The notes beneath the pieces were generated by a model. It saw only the letters and a program-made list of their open reading frames with translations. It did not search any database and was not told the DNA's origin. Of a stretch of 64,000 nt of DNA, positions 1 to 9,500 are shown one piece after another; the stretch's first letter is position 1, and the number at the start of each line of letters is the position of its first letter. The translations under genes were made by a program, and so were the position numbers. The DNA is from CAIKMD01 sp035552195 (GTDB taxonomy: Bacteria > Pseudomonadota > Alphaproteobacteria > ATCC43930 > CGMCC-115725). The DNA is taken from positions 1 through 64,000 of the forward strand of contig DASZLU010000110.1 in the NCBI GenBank assembly GCA_035552195.1, given 5' to 3'.

Positions 1-1
1 C

Positions 2-427
2 GCCGGCGGCGTCGCCGTCGTCTATTCCGGCGGCACCATGAGCGGCGGCACCCTCTCGGGCGGCGAGTTCGATTATCAGAGCGGCTCCATCGCCGGCGGC
101 CAGATCGACTTCACCGCCGCCGGCGGCACGCTGCGCATCGATAGCGCCGGCACCTTCGGCGGCGTCATCTCCGGCTTCGGCATCCCCGGCGGCATCGATC
201 TCTCGACCATCGCCTTCGGTTCATCGACCACCGCCACCTGGAGCCAGGGCACCGGCAGCGGTACCCTCACCGTCACCAACGGTGCCTCCACCGCCAATCT
301 CACCCTCCTCGGCAATTACGTCACCGCCAACTTCCACGTTCAGACCGACGGCGCGACCGGTACCCTCGTCACCGATCCGCCCGTCATCGCCTCAAACCAG
401 GACCTCGCCAACCCAACGCATGGTTAG
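2..427 (+). CDS. C-terminal end of a repeat-rich secreted or surface protein (5' partial)
   Basis: The reading frame is open from base 2 to a stop at 425-427, so the true start lies upstream of the window. The 141 visible codons are rich in Gly, Ser, Thr and Ala, with short SGGT/AGG repeats, and contain no Cys. They end in a motif pattern (IDLSTIAF, then GTLTVTNG, then ANLTLLGNY, then a GTLVTDPP tail) that I associate with the C-termini of very large beta-strand-repeat proteins of alphaproteobacteria, often exported by type I systems. The secretion ATPase and fusion protein begin 190 bp downstream on the same strand, so this is a plausible substrate. That pairing is inferred from position only; no RTX nonapeptides are visible in this fragment. 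Confidence 0.7.
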   Translation, partial: AGGVAVVYSGGTMSGGTLSGGEFDYQSGSIAGGQIDFTAAGGTLRIDSAGTFGGVISGFGIPGGIDLSTIAFGSSTTATWSQGTGSGTLTVTNGASTANLTLLGNYVTANFHVQTDGATGTLVTDPPVIASNQDLANPTHG

Positions 428-616
428 GCCCAGGCGGGTTCGAGGAAGCCATCCTTGTTATTTCGAGGCGAATCGGCCAAAGGACCAACGATCAGAAGTA
501 TCGTTAAGGTGAAAACTGACGTGGCAGGCACGAGATTCCTCTCGCTAGCGCCTTCCGTTATAGTGATCTCAATATTTTAGTCTGATCTTGGCGTCACTTC
601 ACCGTTACCCAGCACC

Positions 617-2776
617 GTGGCGGATACGGAAACCCAGAACTCCACTGATCCAGGGCTCGTCGCCCTGGTCATGCTGTTGCGCTATTACGGCGTCGGCGCC
701 GACGCGGCGCAGCTGCGCCATCGTCTCGGCGGCATCCCCGTCGGCGTGCCCGAAATGCTGCGCTGTGCCAAGGAATTGGGGCTCAAGGCGCGCCAGACGA
801 CGACCAACTGGGACCGGCTGATTTATACGCCCATGCCGGTGGTTGGGGTTCTGCGCGACGGCGGTTTCCTCATCATCGGCCAGGTCGACGTAGCCGGCGA
901 TCGCGTGCTGGTCCAAGCACCGCTGGCGCCGCGTCCGCATGTGATGTCCCACGCCGAGCTGAACCAGATTTGGGATGGCTCGATCGTCCTCATCGCGCGC
1001 CGCGGGTCGCTCGGCGCGCTATCGCAACGCTTCGACATCACCTGGTTCGTCGACGCGATCGGCAAGTATCGCCACTTGCTCAGCGAAGTCCTCGTCGCGT
1101 CGTTCTTCCTTCAGCTCTTCGCGCTGGTCTCGCCGCTGTTCTTCCAAGTGGTCATCGACAAGGTGCTGTCGCAGCGGGTCACGAGCACCCTCGATGTCCT
1201 GGTCGTCGGGCTGGTCGCGATTTCCTTGTTCGAGACCGTCCTCGCGACGCTTCGCACCTATCTTTTCGCCCACACGACGAACCGCATCGATGTCGAGCTC
1301 GGCGCCCGCGTTTTCCGTCACCTGCTGGCGCTGCCGATCGCCTATTTCCAGGCGCGGCGAGCGGGCGATTCGGTCGCGCGGGTTCGCGAGCTCGAGAATA
1401 TCCGCAACTTCCTCACCAGCTCGGCGCTGACTCTCGTCATCGATCTGTTTTTCACCTTCGTCTTTCTCGGCGTGATGTTCATCTACTCGCCGTTCCTCAC
1501 CTTCATCGTGATCGCTTCGCTGCCGATCTATGTCGCGATCTCGGTGGGCGCGACGCCGCTCTTCCGTCGCCACCTCGACGAAAAGTTCCGGCGCGGGGCC
1601 GAGAACCAGGCGTTCCTGATCGAAGCGACCACCGGCGTCGAGACCGTGAAATCGATGGCGGTCGAGCCGCAGATGCAGCGGCTTTGGGAAGAGCAGCTGG
1701 CCCGCTACGTCGCCTCCAGCTTCCGCGTGACCAGCCTCGCCAACTACGCGACCCAGGCGGTACAGCTCGTCAACAAGCTGGTCATCGCCGCGACGCTTTA
1801 TTTCGGCGCCAAGCTCGTGATCGGCGGCGGGCTGACGATCGGCGAGCTCGTCGCCTTCAACATCATGGCGGGACGCGTCAGCCAGCCCGTGCTGCGGCTG
1901 GCGCAAATCTGGCAGGATTTCCATCAGGCGCGGATCTCGGTCGCGCGGCTCGGCGATATCCTCAACGCGCCGGCCGAGACCACCTACAACCCGACGCGCG
2001 CCGCGCTGCCGCCGATCCGCGGCGACATCACGTTCGAGCATGTCGATTTCCGCTATCGCATCGACGGATCGGAGATTCTGCGCGACATCGATTTCAAGGT
2101 TCCGGCCGGGCAGGTCCTGGGCATCGTCGGCGCGTCCGGCTCGGGTAAAAGCACCCTCGTCAAATTGGTGCAGCGCCTTTACGTGCCCGAGAGCGGCCGC
2201 GTTCTGGTCGACGGCGTCGATCTCGCGCTCGTCGATACCGCCTGGCTGCGGCGCCAGATCGGCGTCGTCCTGCAGGAGAACGTGCTCTTCAACCGCACGA
2301 TTCACGAGAACATCGCCCTGACGGATCCGGCGATGCCGATGGAGCGGATCATCGAAGCCGCCAAGCTGGCCGGCGCGCATGAATTCATCCTCGAGCTGGC
2401 CGAAGGCTACGATACGATCATCGGCGAGCGCGGCAGTACGCTTTCGGGCGGTCAGCGGCAGCGCATCGCGATCGCACGCGCCTTGGTGACCGATCCGCGC
2501 ATCCTGATTTTCGACGAGGCAACCAGTGCGCTCGATTACGAAAGCGAGCGTATCATCCAGACCAACATGGCCGAGATCACGAAGGGGCGCACCGTTCTCA
2601 TCGTCGCGCACCGCCTTTCGACCGTCCGCATGGCCGATCGCATCGTCACCATCGACCACGGCCGCCTGGTCGAAGACGGCACGCATGACGAGCTGATCCG
2701 CAGCGGCGGCCGCTATTCGCAGCTCCACCGCATCCAATCGGGCATTTCCAGCATCCCGGCGGGGAGGGATCTATGA
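617..2776 (+). CDS. Type I secretion ABC transporter (HlyB/PrtD-like) with C39-like domain
   Basis: Inner-membrane ATPase that would drive one-step export of an unfolded protein substrate through a type I channel. At 719 residues it has the HlyB layout. An N-terminal peptidase-C39-like domain (about 1-125) lacks the catalytic Cys, as in RTX exporters. A six-helix ABC membrane domain (about 150-430) is followed by a nucleotide-binding domain. Walker A GASGSGKST is at 505-513, the signature LSGGQ at 609-613, Walker B Asp633-Glu634 and the H-loop His665. The start is GTG at 617. The stop overlaps the next gene's ATG (ATGA), so the two are translationally coupled. No outer-membrane TolC partner is in the window. 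Confidence 0.93.
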   Translation: MADTETQNSTDPGLVALVMLLRYYGVGADAAQLRHRLGGIPVGVPEMLRCAKELGLKARQTTTNWDRLIYTPMPVVGVLRDGGFLIIGQVDVAGDRVLVQAPLAPRPHVMSHAELNQIWDGSIVLIARRGSLGALSQRFDITWFVDAIGKYRHLLSEVLVASFFLQLFALVSPLFFQVVIDKVLSQRVTSTLDVLVVGLVAISLFETVLATLRTYLFAHTTNRIDVELGARVFRHLLALPIAYFQARRAGDSVARVRELENIRNFLTSSALTLVIDLFFTFVFLGVMFIYSPFLTFIVIASLPIYVAISVGATPLFRRHLDEKFRRGAENQAFLIEATTGVETVKSMAVEPQMQRLWEEQLARYVASSFRVTSLANYATQAVQLVNKLVIAATLYFGAKLVIGGGLTIGELVAFNIMAGRVSQPVLRLAQIWQDFHQARISVARLGDILNAPAETTYNPTRAALPPIRGDITFEHVDFRYRIDGSEILRDIDFKVPAGQVLGIVGASGSGKSTLVKLVQRLYVPESGRVLVDGVDLALVDTAWLRRQIGVVLQENVLFNRTIHENIALTDPAMPMERIIEAAKLAGAHEFILELAEGYDTIIGERGSTLSGGQRQRIAIARALVTDPRILIFDEATSALDYESERIIQTNMAEITKGRTVLIVAHRLSTVRMADRIVTIDHGRLVEDGTHDELIRSGGRYSQLHRIQSGISSIPAGRDL

Positions 2777-4203
2777 GCACGTCGAAAGCGCTCGTTGCGC
2801 CGGCGCGGCCGTCCCGGAAGCGCCTGGACCACGAGCTCGCTTTCCTTCCTGCCGCGCTCGAAATCATCGAGACGCCGCCCTCGCCCATCGGCCGGGCAAT
2901 CGGCATCACGATCATCGTCCTGTTCTGTGTCGCCCTCGCCTGGGCATCGATGAGCAAGATCGACATCATCGCCTCGGCGCCCGGGAAGATCATCCCGAAC
3001 GGCGACACCAAAATCATTCAGCCGGTGGAGATCGGCATCGTCCACGCCATTCACGTCGAGGACGGCCAGACAGTGAAGGCCGGCGATGTGCTGGTCGAGC
3101 TCGATCCGACCGTCAGCCAGGCCGAGCTGGCGCAGGGCAACGCCGATCTGATCGCAGCCGAGACCGACGTTGCCCGGCTGCGCGCCGCGCTGTCCGATGC
3201 CGCCGATCCGTTGACGGAATTCCATCCGCCCGCCGAGGCCGACCAGCGTCTCGTTACCGCCGAATCACAGCTTCTCGTCAGCCAGGTCAGCGAAGCCCGC
3301 GCCAAAATCGCCGAAGCCGAGAGCCAGCGCCTACAGAAGGAGCGCGAGGTCGCCAGCATCGTTGCGGCGATCGACAAGGTTCAAGCGACGATACCGATGC
3401 AGCAAGGCCGGTACGAAATCCGGAAATATCTCGCCGATCGCGGCGAAGCATCGCGCATCCTGTTGCTGCAGGACCAGGAGCAGTTGGTCTCGAGCCAAAA
3501 AGAACTCCTCGTCCAAAAAGGCCATTATGCGGAGGCCGAAGCCGCGCTGGCGGCGATCACCGCCACGGGCGCCAAGATCCAGGCCGAATTCCGGCACGGT
3601 GTTTCGGACGATCTCACGAAAGCGGAACAGCGCGTCGCCGATCTGACGCAAGGACGCATCAAAGCGCTGCAGAAGACGAAACAGCAAACCCTGAAGGCGC
3701 CCATCGACGGCGTCGTGCAGCAGCTCTCGGTGCATACGATCGGCGGCGTCGTAACTCCGGCACAGCCGCTGCTCGTCCTGGTTCCCGTCTCGAGCCATCT
3801 CGAGATCGAAGCGCAAATCTCCAATCAGGATATCGGCTTCGTCGAGATCGGCCAGCCCGCCGCGATCAAGGTCCAGACGTTCGACTTCACCAAATACGGG
3901 CTGCTTCACGGCACGGTGGAAAGCGTCTCGGCCGATGCTGTCCAGCCGGATATGAACCAGCAACGCGCCAATGCGAATTCGCCCGACGCGGCGCGCGTCA
4001 ACAGCCAGCCCAGCAACAGCGAGCCGGTCTATATCGGCCGGATATCGCTCGACGAGAGGCGCGTGCAGGTCGGCGACAAAAACGTCAGCCTCTCGCCCGG
4101 CATGGCGGTGACGGTCGAGATCAAGACCGGCTCGCGGCGCATCATCACCTATCTATTGTCGCCGCTGTTGCGCTACCGCCAGGAAAGCCTGCACGAGCGT
4201 TAG
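2773..4203 (+). CDS. HlyD-family type I secretion membrane fusion protein
   Basis: Periplasmic adaptor that would link the preceding ABC ATPase to a TolC-like channel. The 476 residues comprise a short cytoplasmic N-terminus, one transmembrane helix (about 41-60), a lipoyl half-domain (VEDGQTVKAGDVLVELDPT, about 96-114), a long alpha-helical hairpin (about 130-300), a second lipoyl half (LKAPIDGVVQQL) and a C-terminal beta domain with KVQTFDFTKYG. This is the standard HlyD/PrtE order. The ATG overlaps the stop of the ATPase gene. Its last 59 bp overlap the convergent glycosyltransferase gene on the minus strand, so one of the two C-termini may be shorter in vivo than drawn. Confidence 0.93.
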   Translation: MSTSKALVAPARPSRKRLDHELAFLPAALEIIETPPSPIGRAIGITIIVLFCVALAWASMSKIDIIASAPGKIIPNGDTKIIQPVEIGIVHAIHVEDGQTVKAGDVLVELDPTVSQAELAQGNADLIAAETDVARLRAALSDAADPLTEFHPPAEADQRLVTAESQLLVSQVSEARAKIAEAESQRLQKEREVASIVAAIDKVQATIPMQQGRYEIRKYLADRGEASRILLLQDQEQLVSSQKELLVQKGHYAEAEAALAAITATGAKIQAEFRHGVSDDLTKAEQRVADLTQGRIKALQKTKQQTLKAPIDGVVQQLSVHTIGGVVTPAQPLLVLVPVSSHLEIEAQISNQDIGFVEIGQPAAIKVQTFDFTKYGLLHGTVESVSADAVQPDMNQQRANANSPDAARVNSQPSNSEPVYIGRISLDERRVQVGDKNVSLSPGMAVTVEIKTGSRRIITYLLSPLLRYRQESLHER

Positions 4204-5470
4204 GCGCCGCGATCGCAGGCGCCGCGTTTGAGCAAGCCTGCGGCGCAGCGACCAGGTCGTCGATGACTGCATCGAGGATCGCGAAATGCGCCGCCCAGCT
4301 CGGCGCATGCCACTGCGCGATCCGCGCGATTTGCGCCTCTCGGGCCTCGCTCGGCTCGCTCGCATAGGCGAGGATAGCGGCGCGCCACGCGGCGGCGTCT
4401 TGCCGATCGACGAAGAGCGGCGCCGCGCCGCCAACTTCGCGAAAGACCGGAATATCGCTGCAGATGACCGGGACACCGAGCGCCAGCGCCTCCGCCAGCG
4501 GCAGACCGTAACCCTCTGCGAAGGAGGGCAGCAGCAGCGCGCGGGCGCCGCATAGGAGTTCGATCACGCTTTCATCGGGCACCGCCGCACGCTCTTCGAC
4601 GAAGCCGCCGCGGCCGGCCTCCTCGAGCATCGCGATGATTTCGGCATTCTTCCAACCCCGCGCGCCGATCACGATAAGCCGCGGCGGGGCCGGCGAATGT
4701 TGAGCGGCGAGCTCGCGCCAGATGTTTAAAAGCAGCTTGTGATTCTTGCGCGGCTCGATCGTGCCGAGGATGACGAAATAGGGCCGCAGCTCTGTCGGGC
4801 CTTCGCGCCCGCATCGAGCCGGCGCCTCGCCGCCGGCACCGAGCGGCGCGGCAATCACGGGCAAGCGCGATGGACCGTCGACAAAATGATGGAGAAACGC
4901 GCGCCGCGTGCTGTTCGAATTGACGAGGACCGTGTCAGCCAGCATGGCGACTTTCTGCATCAGGCGATGCTTACGCGCCGGGACGCCGCGCGGAAACCAT
5001 TCGGGAAACTCGCTCGGCAGCGTGTCGTGAATAAAGCAAAGCAGGCGAACATCGCCGGCTTGCAGGAGCCCCTCGACCACCCCCTGCCGATCGAGATGGA
5101 GCTGCGAGACAAGCGCATAGACGCTGGGACCGGCGTGACCGGCAAGCTTACGGCGCAGCGCGCCGCTTCGCTTTGCGAGCAGCTTGGCGTGCAGCCCGAC
5201 GGTCATCAGAAAAAGCCGCGGTCGCGCGCCGCGCGTACCGAGCTCGCGCTGCCAGAAGCGCTTCAGTCGCACGATGAAGCGCAGCGCTTGCGCGCGATCG
5301 AGTTCGACCAGCCGGCCGAGACCGTTCGCGACCACGAAGATCGTGCGCTCGGGCGCCGTGGCAATGAAATGTTCGGCATAGGCCATCTCGACGCGCGGAA
5401 TACCGGTCGGCGCGGTGCAGAATCCGGCGTAGACAAGGCGCGACAGGTCCAAGGCGATTTGTGTCGACAT
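4145..5470 (-). CDS. GT4-family glycosyltransferase (group 1)
   Basis: Predicted retaining glycosyltransferase of 441 residues. The C-terminal half carries the GT4 hallmarks: ILGTIEPRKNHKLLLNIW, the nucleotide-sugar binding start of the GT-B C-domain, then EGYGLPLAEALALGVPVI with the paired glutamates. The N-terminus begins MSTQIALDLSRLVYAG, close to the DISRL start seen in mannosyltransferases of polysaccharide clusters. ATG at 5470 was chosen because the 114 codons upstream overlap the neighbouring gene in another frame and look non-coding. It lies 5 bp after the CDP-alcohol phosphatidyltransferase stop, so the two form an operon. Acceptor and sugar cannot be told. By context it may act on the lipid or polysaccharide made by the divergent synthase cluster. 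Confidence 0.85.
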   Translation of the reverse strand: MSTQIALDLSRLVYAGFCTAPTGIPRVEMAYAEHFIATAPERTIFVVANGLGRLVELDRAQALRFIVRLKRFWQRELGTRGARPRLFLMTVGLHAKLLAKRSGALRRKLAGHAGPSVYALVSQLHLDRQGVVEGLLQAGDVRLLCFIHDTLPSEFPEWFPRGVPARKHRLMQKVAMLADTVLVNSNSTRRAFLHHFVDGPSRLPVIAAPLGAGGEAPARCGREGPTELRPYFVILGTIEPRKNHKLLLNIWRELAAQHSPAPPRLIVIGARGWKNAEIIAMLEEAGRGGFVEERAAVPDESVIELLCGARALLLPSFAEGYGLPLAEALALGVPVICSDIPVFREVGGAAPLFVDRQDAAAWRAAILAYASEPSEAREAQIARIAQWHAPSWAAHFAILDAVIDDLVAAPQACSNAAPAIAAPNARAGFPGGSATAATIDR

Positions 5471-5475
5471 CTCGT

Positions 5476-6192
5476 CTAGCGGTGCTGCCGCCCGGCGCGC
5501 GACGGGTCCGGCGGATCTTCGATCCCGAGCCGGCGCAGTTCTCGCACCATGGTTGTCAGGAAGATCGCGACATTTCCGACGAGCCATGCGATCGCCAGGC
5601 AATCGGAATAGGTCAAACCCAGATCGAGCATGGCGAAGGGTCGCGGCGGCGCAAAGAAGAGAGCGACGTTCCAGAGGATGAGACCGCAGCGTATTTCGGT
5701 GAGCCCGATGCCGCCATAAGCGATCGGGAAAACACGCGACACCTGTGCCTGCAGCAGGCTCAACATCGATACCATGAAGAACGTCACGAGGACCGCGGCG
5801 ACGAGAGGCCATTGCACGTAGCCCGAAAGCGCGAGACCGAGACCGAGGAGCGCTTGCTCGATGAGGTCGACCGAATTATCGAGGAAGAATCCGTAGCGCG
5901 GCCGCTCGCTGCGGCGCCACCGGGCGAGCGTGCCGTCGAGCGAATCGCCAAACCAATTCACGACGAGTCCCGCCGACGCGACCCACAGCATCGCCGGCAT
6001 TCGCGACGCAAGCGCGTAAGCCGCCGTCGCGGCCAGCGCACCAACGAAGCCGAGCGCCGTCAATCGATCGGGGGTCACCGCTGCCGGAAGGCGGGCGGCA
6101 AACCAGACGAGAACGCGCCGCTCGAGCGGATCGAGATAGGCGGCGTTGCGCCGCTCCACGCCCATCTGCTGCACTTCGCCAGCCGGCCCCAT
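5476..6192 (-). CDS. CDP-alcohol phosphatidyltransferase family membrane protein
   Basis: Integral membrane enzyme of 238 residues that would move a phospho-alcohol or phosphatidyl group from a CDP-linked donor to an alcohol. The family signature D-x2-D-G-x2-A-R-x8-G-x3-D-x3-D is intact in the stretch GDSLDGTLARW followed by RYGFFLDNSVDL. Around it are about five or six hydrophobic helices. The usual substrates (glycerol-P, inositol, choline, serine) cannot be separated by eye. It starts divergently 383 bp from the PKS-type synthase and is followed at 5 bp by a glycosyltransferase. A role in adding a phospho head group to the lipid made next door is therefore possible, but this is inference. 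An alternative start is the Met ten codons in. Confidence 0.88.
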   Translation of the reverse strand: MGPAGEVQQMGVERRNAAYLDPLERRVLVWFAARLPAAVTPDRLTALGFVGALAATAAYALASRMPAMLWVASAGLVVNWFGDSLDGTLARWRRSERPRYGFFLDNSVDLIEQALLGLGLALSGYVQWPLVAAVLVTFFMVSMLSLLQAQVSRVFPIAYGGIGLTEIRCGLILWNVALFFAPPRPFAMLDLGLTYSDCLAIAWLVGNVAIFLTTMVRELRRLGIEDPPDPSRAGRQHR

Positions 6193-6575
6193 TCCCCGTG
6201 CCCCCTCAGACAGTTTCGGCTTCGGACGGCCGGACGGAAATCGCTTGCTCCCGGCCAGGCGCTCGTCCGCTCATAGCACGAGCGTAAGGCTCGTCGAATC
6301 CGCCGATCCCGCGCGTCACCCCGCTCGATTGAATGGCCATTGCCCGCTGCGCGTGCAGAGCATCGCGTCCTCTCCCTGGACCGTCCGGAGACCGGAAATG
6401 CCTGATTGCCCATCCGCTTTTCCCGCTGCGACGCCCCCGGTACTATCTCGGCCGAGGCCGGGACCAGACCAGCGCAAGCTCTCAGAAAATTTAGGAAACG
6501 GCGACCCCTTTGGCATCGCAAAAGTGTACCATTTTTAATAATCGACCCGCGAATCAGGAGTAAGGGGGTAGTGGG
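6193..6575. promoter_or_regulatory. Divergent intergenic region with candidate synthase promoter
   Basis: These 383 bp separate the divergent lipid genes and hold no supported gene. On the plus strand a possible -35 TTGGCA (6510-6515), an 18-bp spacer and -10 TTTAAT (6534-6539) lie about 35 bp before the GTG start of the large synthase. AGGAG at 6557-6561 and a following AGGGGG give a Shine-Dalgarno region. Both promoter boxes are imperfect, so the assignment is weak. No clear operator palindrome was seen. Confidence 0.3.
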
Positions 6576-9500
6576 GTGAGTGTCGTCTACCAGTTGCATA
6601 GTGACGTAGCGGTTGTCGGTTGGTCCTGTCGCCTGCCCGGTGCCGGTTCGATTTCCGAATTCTGGTCACTGCTGCTCGATGGCCGCTGCGCGGTATCGCG
6701 CGTCCCTGAGAACCGCTTCCTGCTCCAGCGCTACGGACATCCGCGCCGCAACGAACGCGGCAAAAGTTACACCTGGTCCGCGGGCGTCATCGACGACATC
6801 TGGGGTTTCGATCCCGCCGTCTTCGGCATCTCGCCGCGCGAGGCGGAACAGATGGACCCCCAGCAACGGATTCTCCTGCAGCTCGCCTGGGAGGCGCTGG
6901 AAGACGCGGGCATTCGTCCGTCCTCTCTCGCGGGGTCCGATACGGGCGTGTTCGTCGGCGCGTCGCTCGTCGAATATGCGAACAGCGCGTTCGGCGATCC
7001 GGCACTGGTCGATGCGCATTTCGGCACCGGCAATTCGCTCGCCGTGCTGGCCAACCGCATCTCGCACATCTTCGATCTGCATGGCCCGAGCCTGACCATC
7101 GACACCGCCTGTTCGTCGTCGCTCGTCGCGCTCCATAACGCGGTCGAGGCGATCCGCTCCGGCCGCATCGACACGGCGATCGTCGGCGGCATCAACATCA
7201 TCGGCAGCCACACCTCCTTCGTCCTGTTCTCGCAAGCCTCGATGCTTTCGCCGACCGGTCTCTGCCGCGCCTTCGATGCGAAGGCCGACGGATTCGTGCG
7301 CGCCGAGGGCGGCGCCGTCCTCGTGCTGCGCAAGGCAGCGCTCGCGAACGCCAGCAACAACCCGATCCACGGCATGATCCTGGCGTCCGACGTCAATTCC
7401 GCCGGCCGCACCAACGGCATCGCCCTGCCCTCGCTCGAAGCGCAGGAAAATCTCTTGAAGCGCGTTTATTCGCGCGCCGCCATCGCAACCTCGCGGCTTG
7501 CTTTCGTCGAGGCGCACGGCACCGGCACGGCGGTCGGCGATCCCATCGAAGCCACGGCGATCGGCCGCAGCCTTGGACTCGAGCGCGCGACCCCGCTGCC
7601 GATCGGCTCGGTCAAGACCAATATCGGCCATCTCGAACCGGCCTCGGGGATGGCCGGCCTGTTAAAGACGCTGCTCGCGCTCAACCACGGCGTCTTGCCG
7701 CCTTCTCTGCATTTCGACGCGCCCAATCCGCATATCGAATTCGACGAACTCAACATCGCCGTCGCGCATCAGGCGCGCTTGCTGCCGAATGTCGCGCAGC
7801 AATGTGCCGGCGTGAATTCGTTCGGCTTCGGCGGCACCAACGCCCATGTCATCGTCGCGCCGGGGCGACCGCCGGCCGCCGCGGCACCGCCGCGCCCCGC
7901 TCGCCCTGCGCGCTACCTGATGCTGTCGGGAGCCACCAAAGCGGCGCTGCGCGAGATGGCCGCGAACTACGCGGCACGTATCGATGCCGCTTCGCCCGAC
8001 GATCTCGAGCCGATTGCGAGCGCTGCCGCCTATCGCCGCGAGAGGCTGCCGACACGGCTTGTCGCGCCGACCGGCGATCGCGCCACAATTCTCGAGGCGC
8101 TGCACGCTTATGCCGGCGACGCGGAGCACCCGGCGCTGACGAAAGGCATGGCGGTCGGCGAGGACCTTCCGGTCGCGTTCGTCTATTCGGGCAATGGCAG
8201 CCAATGGGTCGGGATGGGCGTCGCCGCTTATCGCCGCAATGCGGCTTTCCGCGCGCGCTTCGATCTGATCGACGAAAGCTTCGCAAAGCTCGCCGGCTGG
8301 TCGCTCCGCGAGATGATGGTCAGCGACGCGCTGCACGAGAAAATCGAACTGACCACGGTCGCGCAGCCTTTGATCTTCGCCATTCAAAGCGCGACGACGG
8401 CCGCTTTGCGCGCGTCGGGATTGTCGCCGGCAGCCGTCCTCGGCCACAGCGTCGGCGAGATCGCCGCAGCCGAGGCTGCGGGCATACTCGATGTCCATTC
8501 CGCGGTTCGCGTGATCTTCTCGCGCAGCAAGCACCAGGAGCTCGTCGGCGGTACCGGTCAGATGGCGGTCATCATGGCCGCGCCGTCCATCGCTCAATCG
8601 ATGGCAGAGGAGATTCCCGATCTCGAAGTCGCCGCGGTGAATAGTCCGCGCACCATAACCATGGCTGGCAGCAACGAAGCGATTGCGACTCTCGCGTCGG
8701 TGGCGCGTGCACGCGGCATTCCGTTCGTCGATCTCGCGCTCAATTATCCGTTCCACTCGTCGCGGATGGAACCGGTGCGCACCGGCCTCATCGCCGAGCT
8801 GAGTGGACTGACGCCGCACGATGCCGAGACACCTTTCGTCTCGACGGTGACGGGCGCATGCTTGGCGGGATCGCAACTCAACGCGCGCTATTGGTGGCAA
8901 AACGTCCGCCAACCGGTCCAATTTCTCGCTGCCGTGCGCGAGGCGGCCAAGCTCGGCGCGCGCTTCTTCGTCGAGATCGGACCTTCGCCGACCATCATCA
9001 AGCATATCGGCGATAGCCTCAGCGGCGAGGTTACGGGCCATGCGAGTCTCGCGGTCCTCGATCGGGACGAGACCAACGGCGATCCGATTGCCGTGGCGGT
9101 CGCCAAGGCGCTCGTCTGCGGCGCGCGCCACGACGACGCGGCCGTTTTCGGATCGGACCCGGGCGCCGGTGTGTCCCTGCCCCGTTATCCTTGGCAGCAG
9201 GAACACTTCCGCTATACGCCGACGCCCGAGGCCGTGGGCGTCGTCGAATCCGACCGTCATCCGTTGGCCGGTGCACGGTTCAGCAAAGACGATCTCGAAT
9301 GGCGCTGCCATCTCGATACTGCACTGCTACCCGCGCTCGCCGATCACAAAGTCGGCGACAAGGTCATTCTTCCCGGAACGGGGTTCATCGAGATCGCCCT
9401 GCATGCGGCATCGCAATGGCTCGGCACCGAGAACGTCACGCTCACGAATATCGAGATTTTGAAGCCACTCGATCTGACCGGCGACCAAACGCGTGAGGTC

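Noticed and set aside
421..616. tRNA-like GGTTCGA element near 436
   Set aside because: No acceptor stem, anticodon arm or CCA context could be folded around it.
617..1000. Active C39 bacteriocin-processing peptidase in the ABC transporter
   Set aside because: The domain lacks the catalytic Cys, so it is the inactive C39-like form, and no double-glycine leader peptide gene is near.
1019..2737. Long minus-strand open frame opposite the type I secretion ATPase
   Set aside because: Composition is Arg/Asp/Glu-rich as expected from antisense of a GC-rich gene; the plus-strand ATPase motifs are intact.
7662..9311. Minus-strand open frame of about 550 codons within the PKS gene
   Set aside because: Antisense shadow of the AT-DH region; no recognisable domain and no ribosome site.
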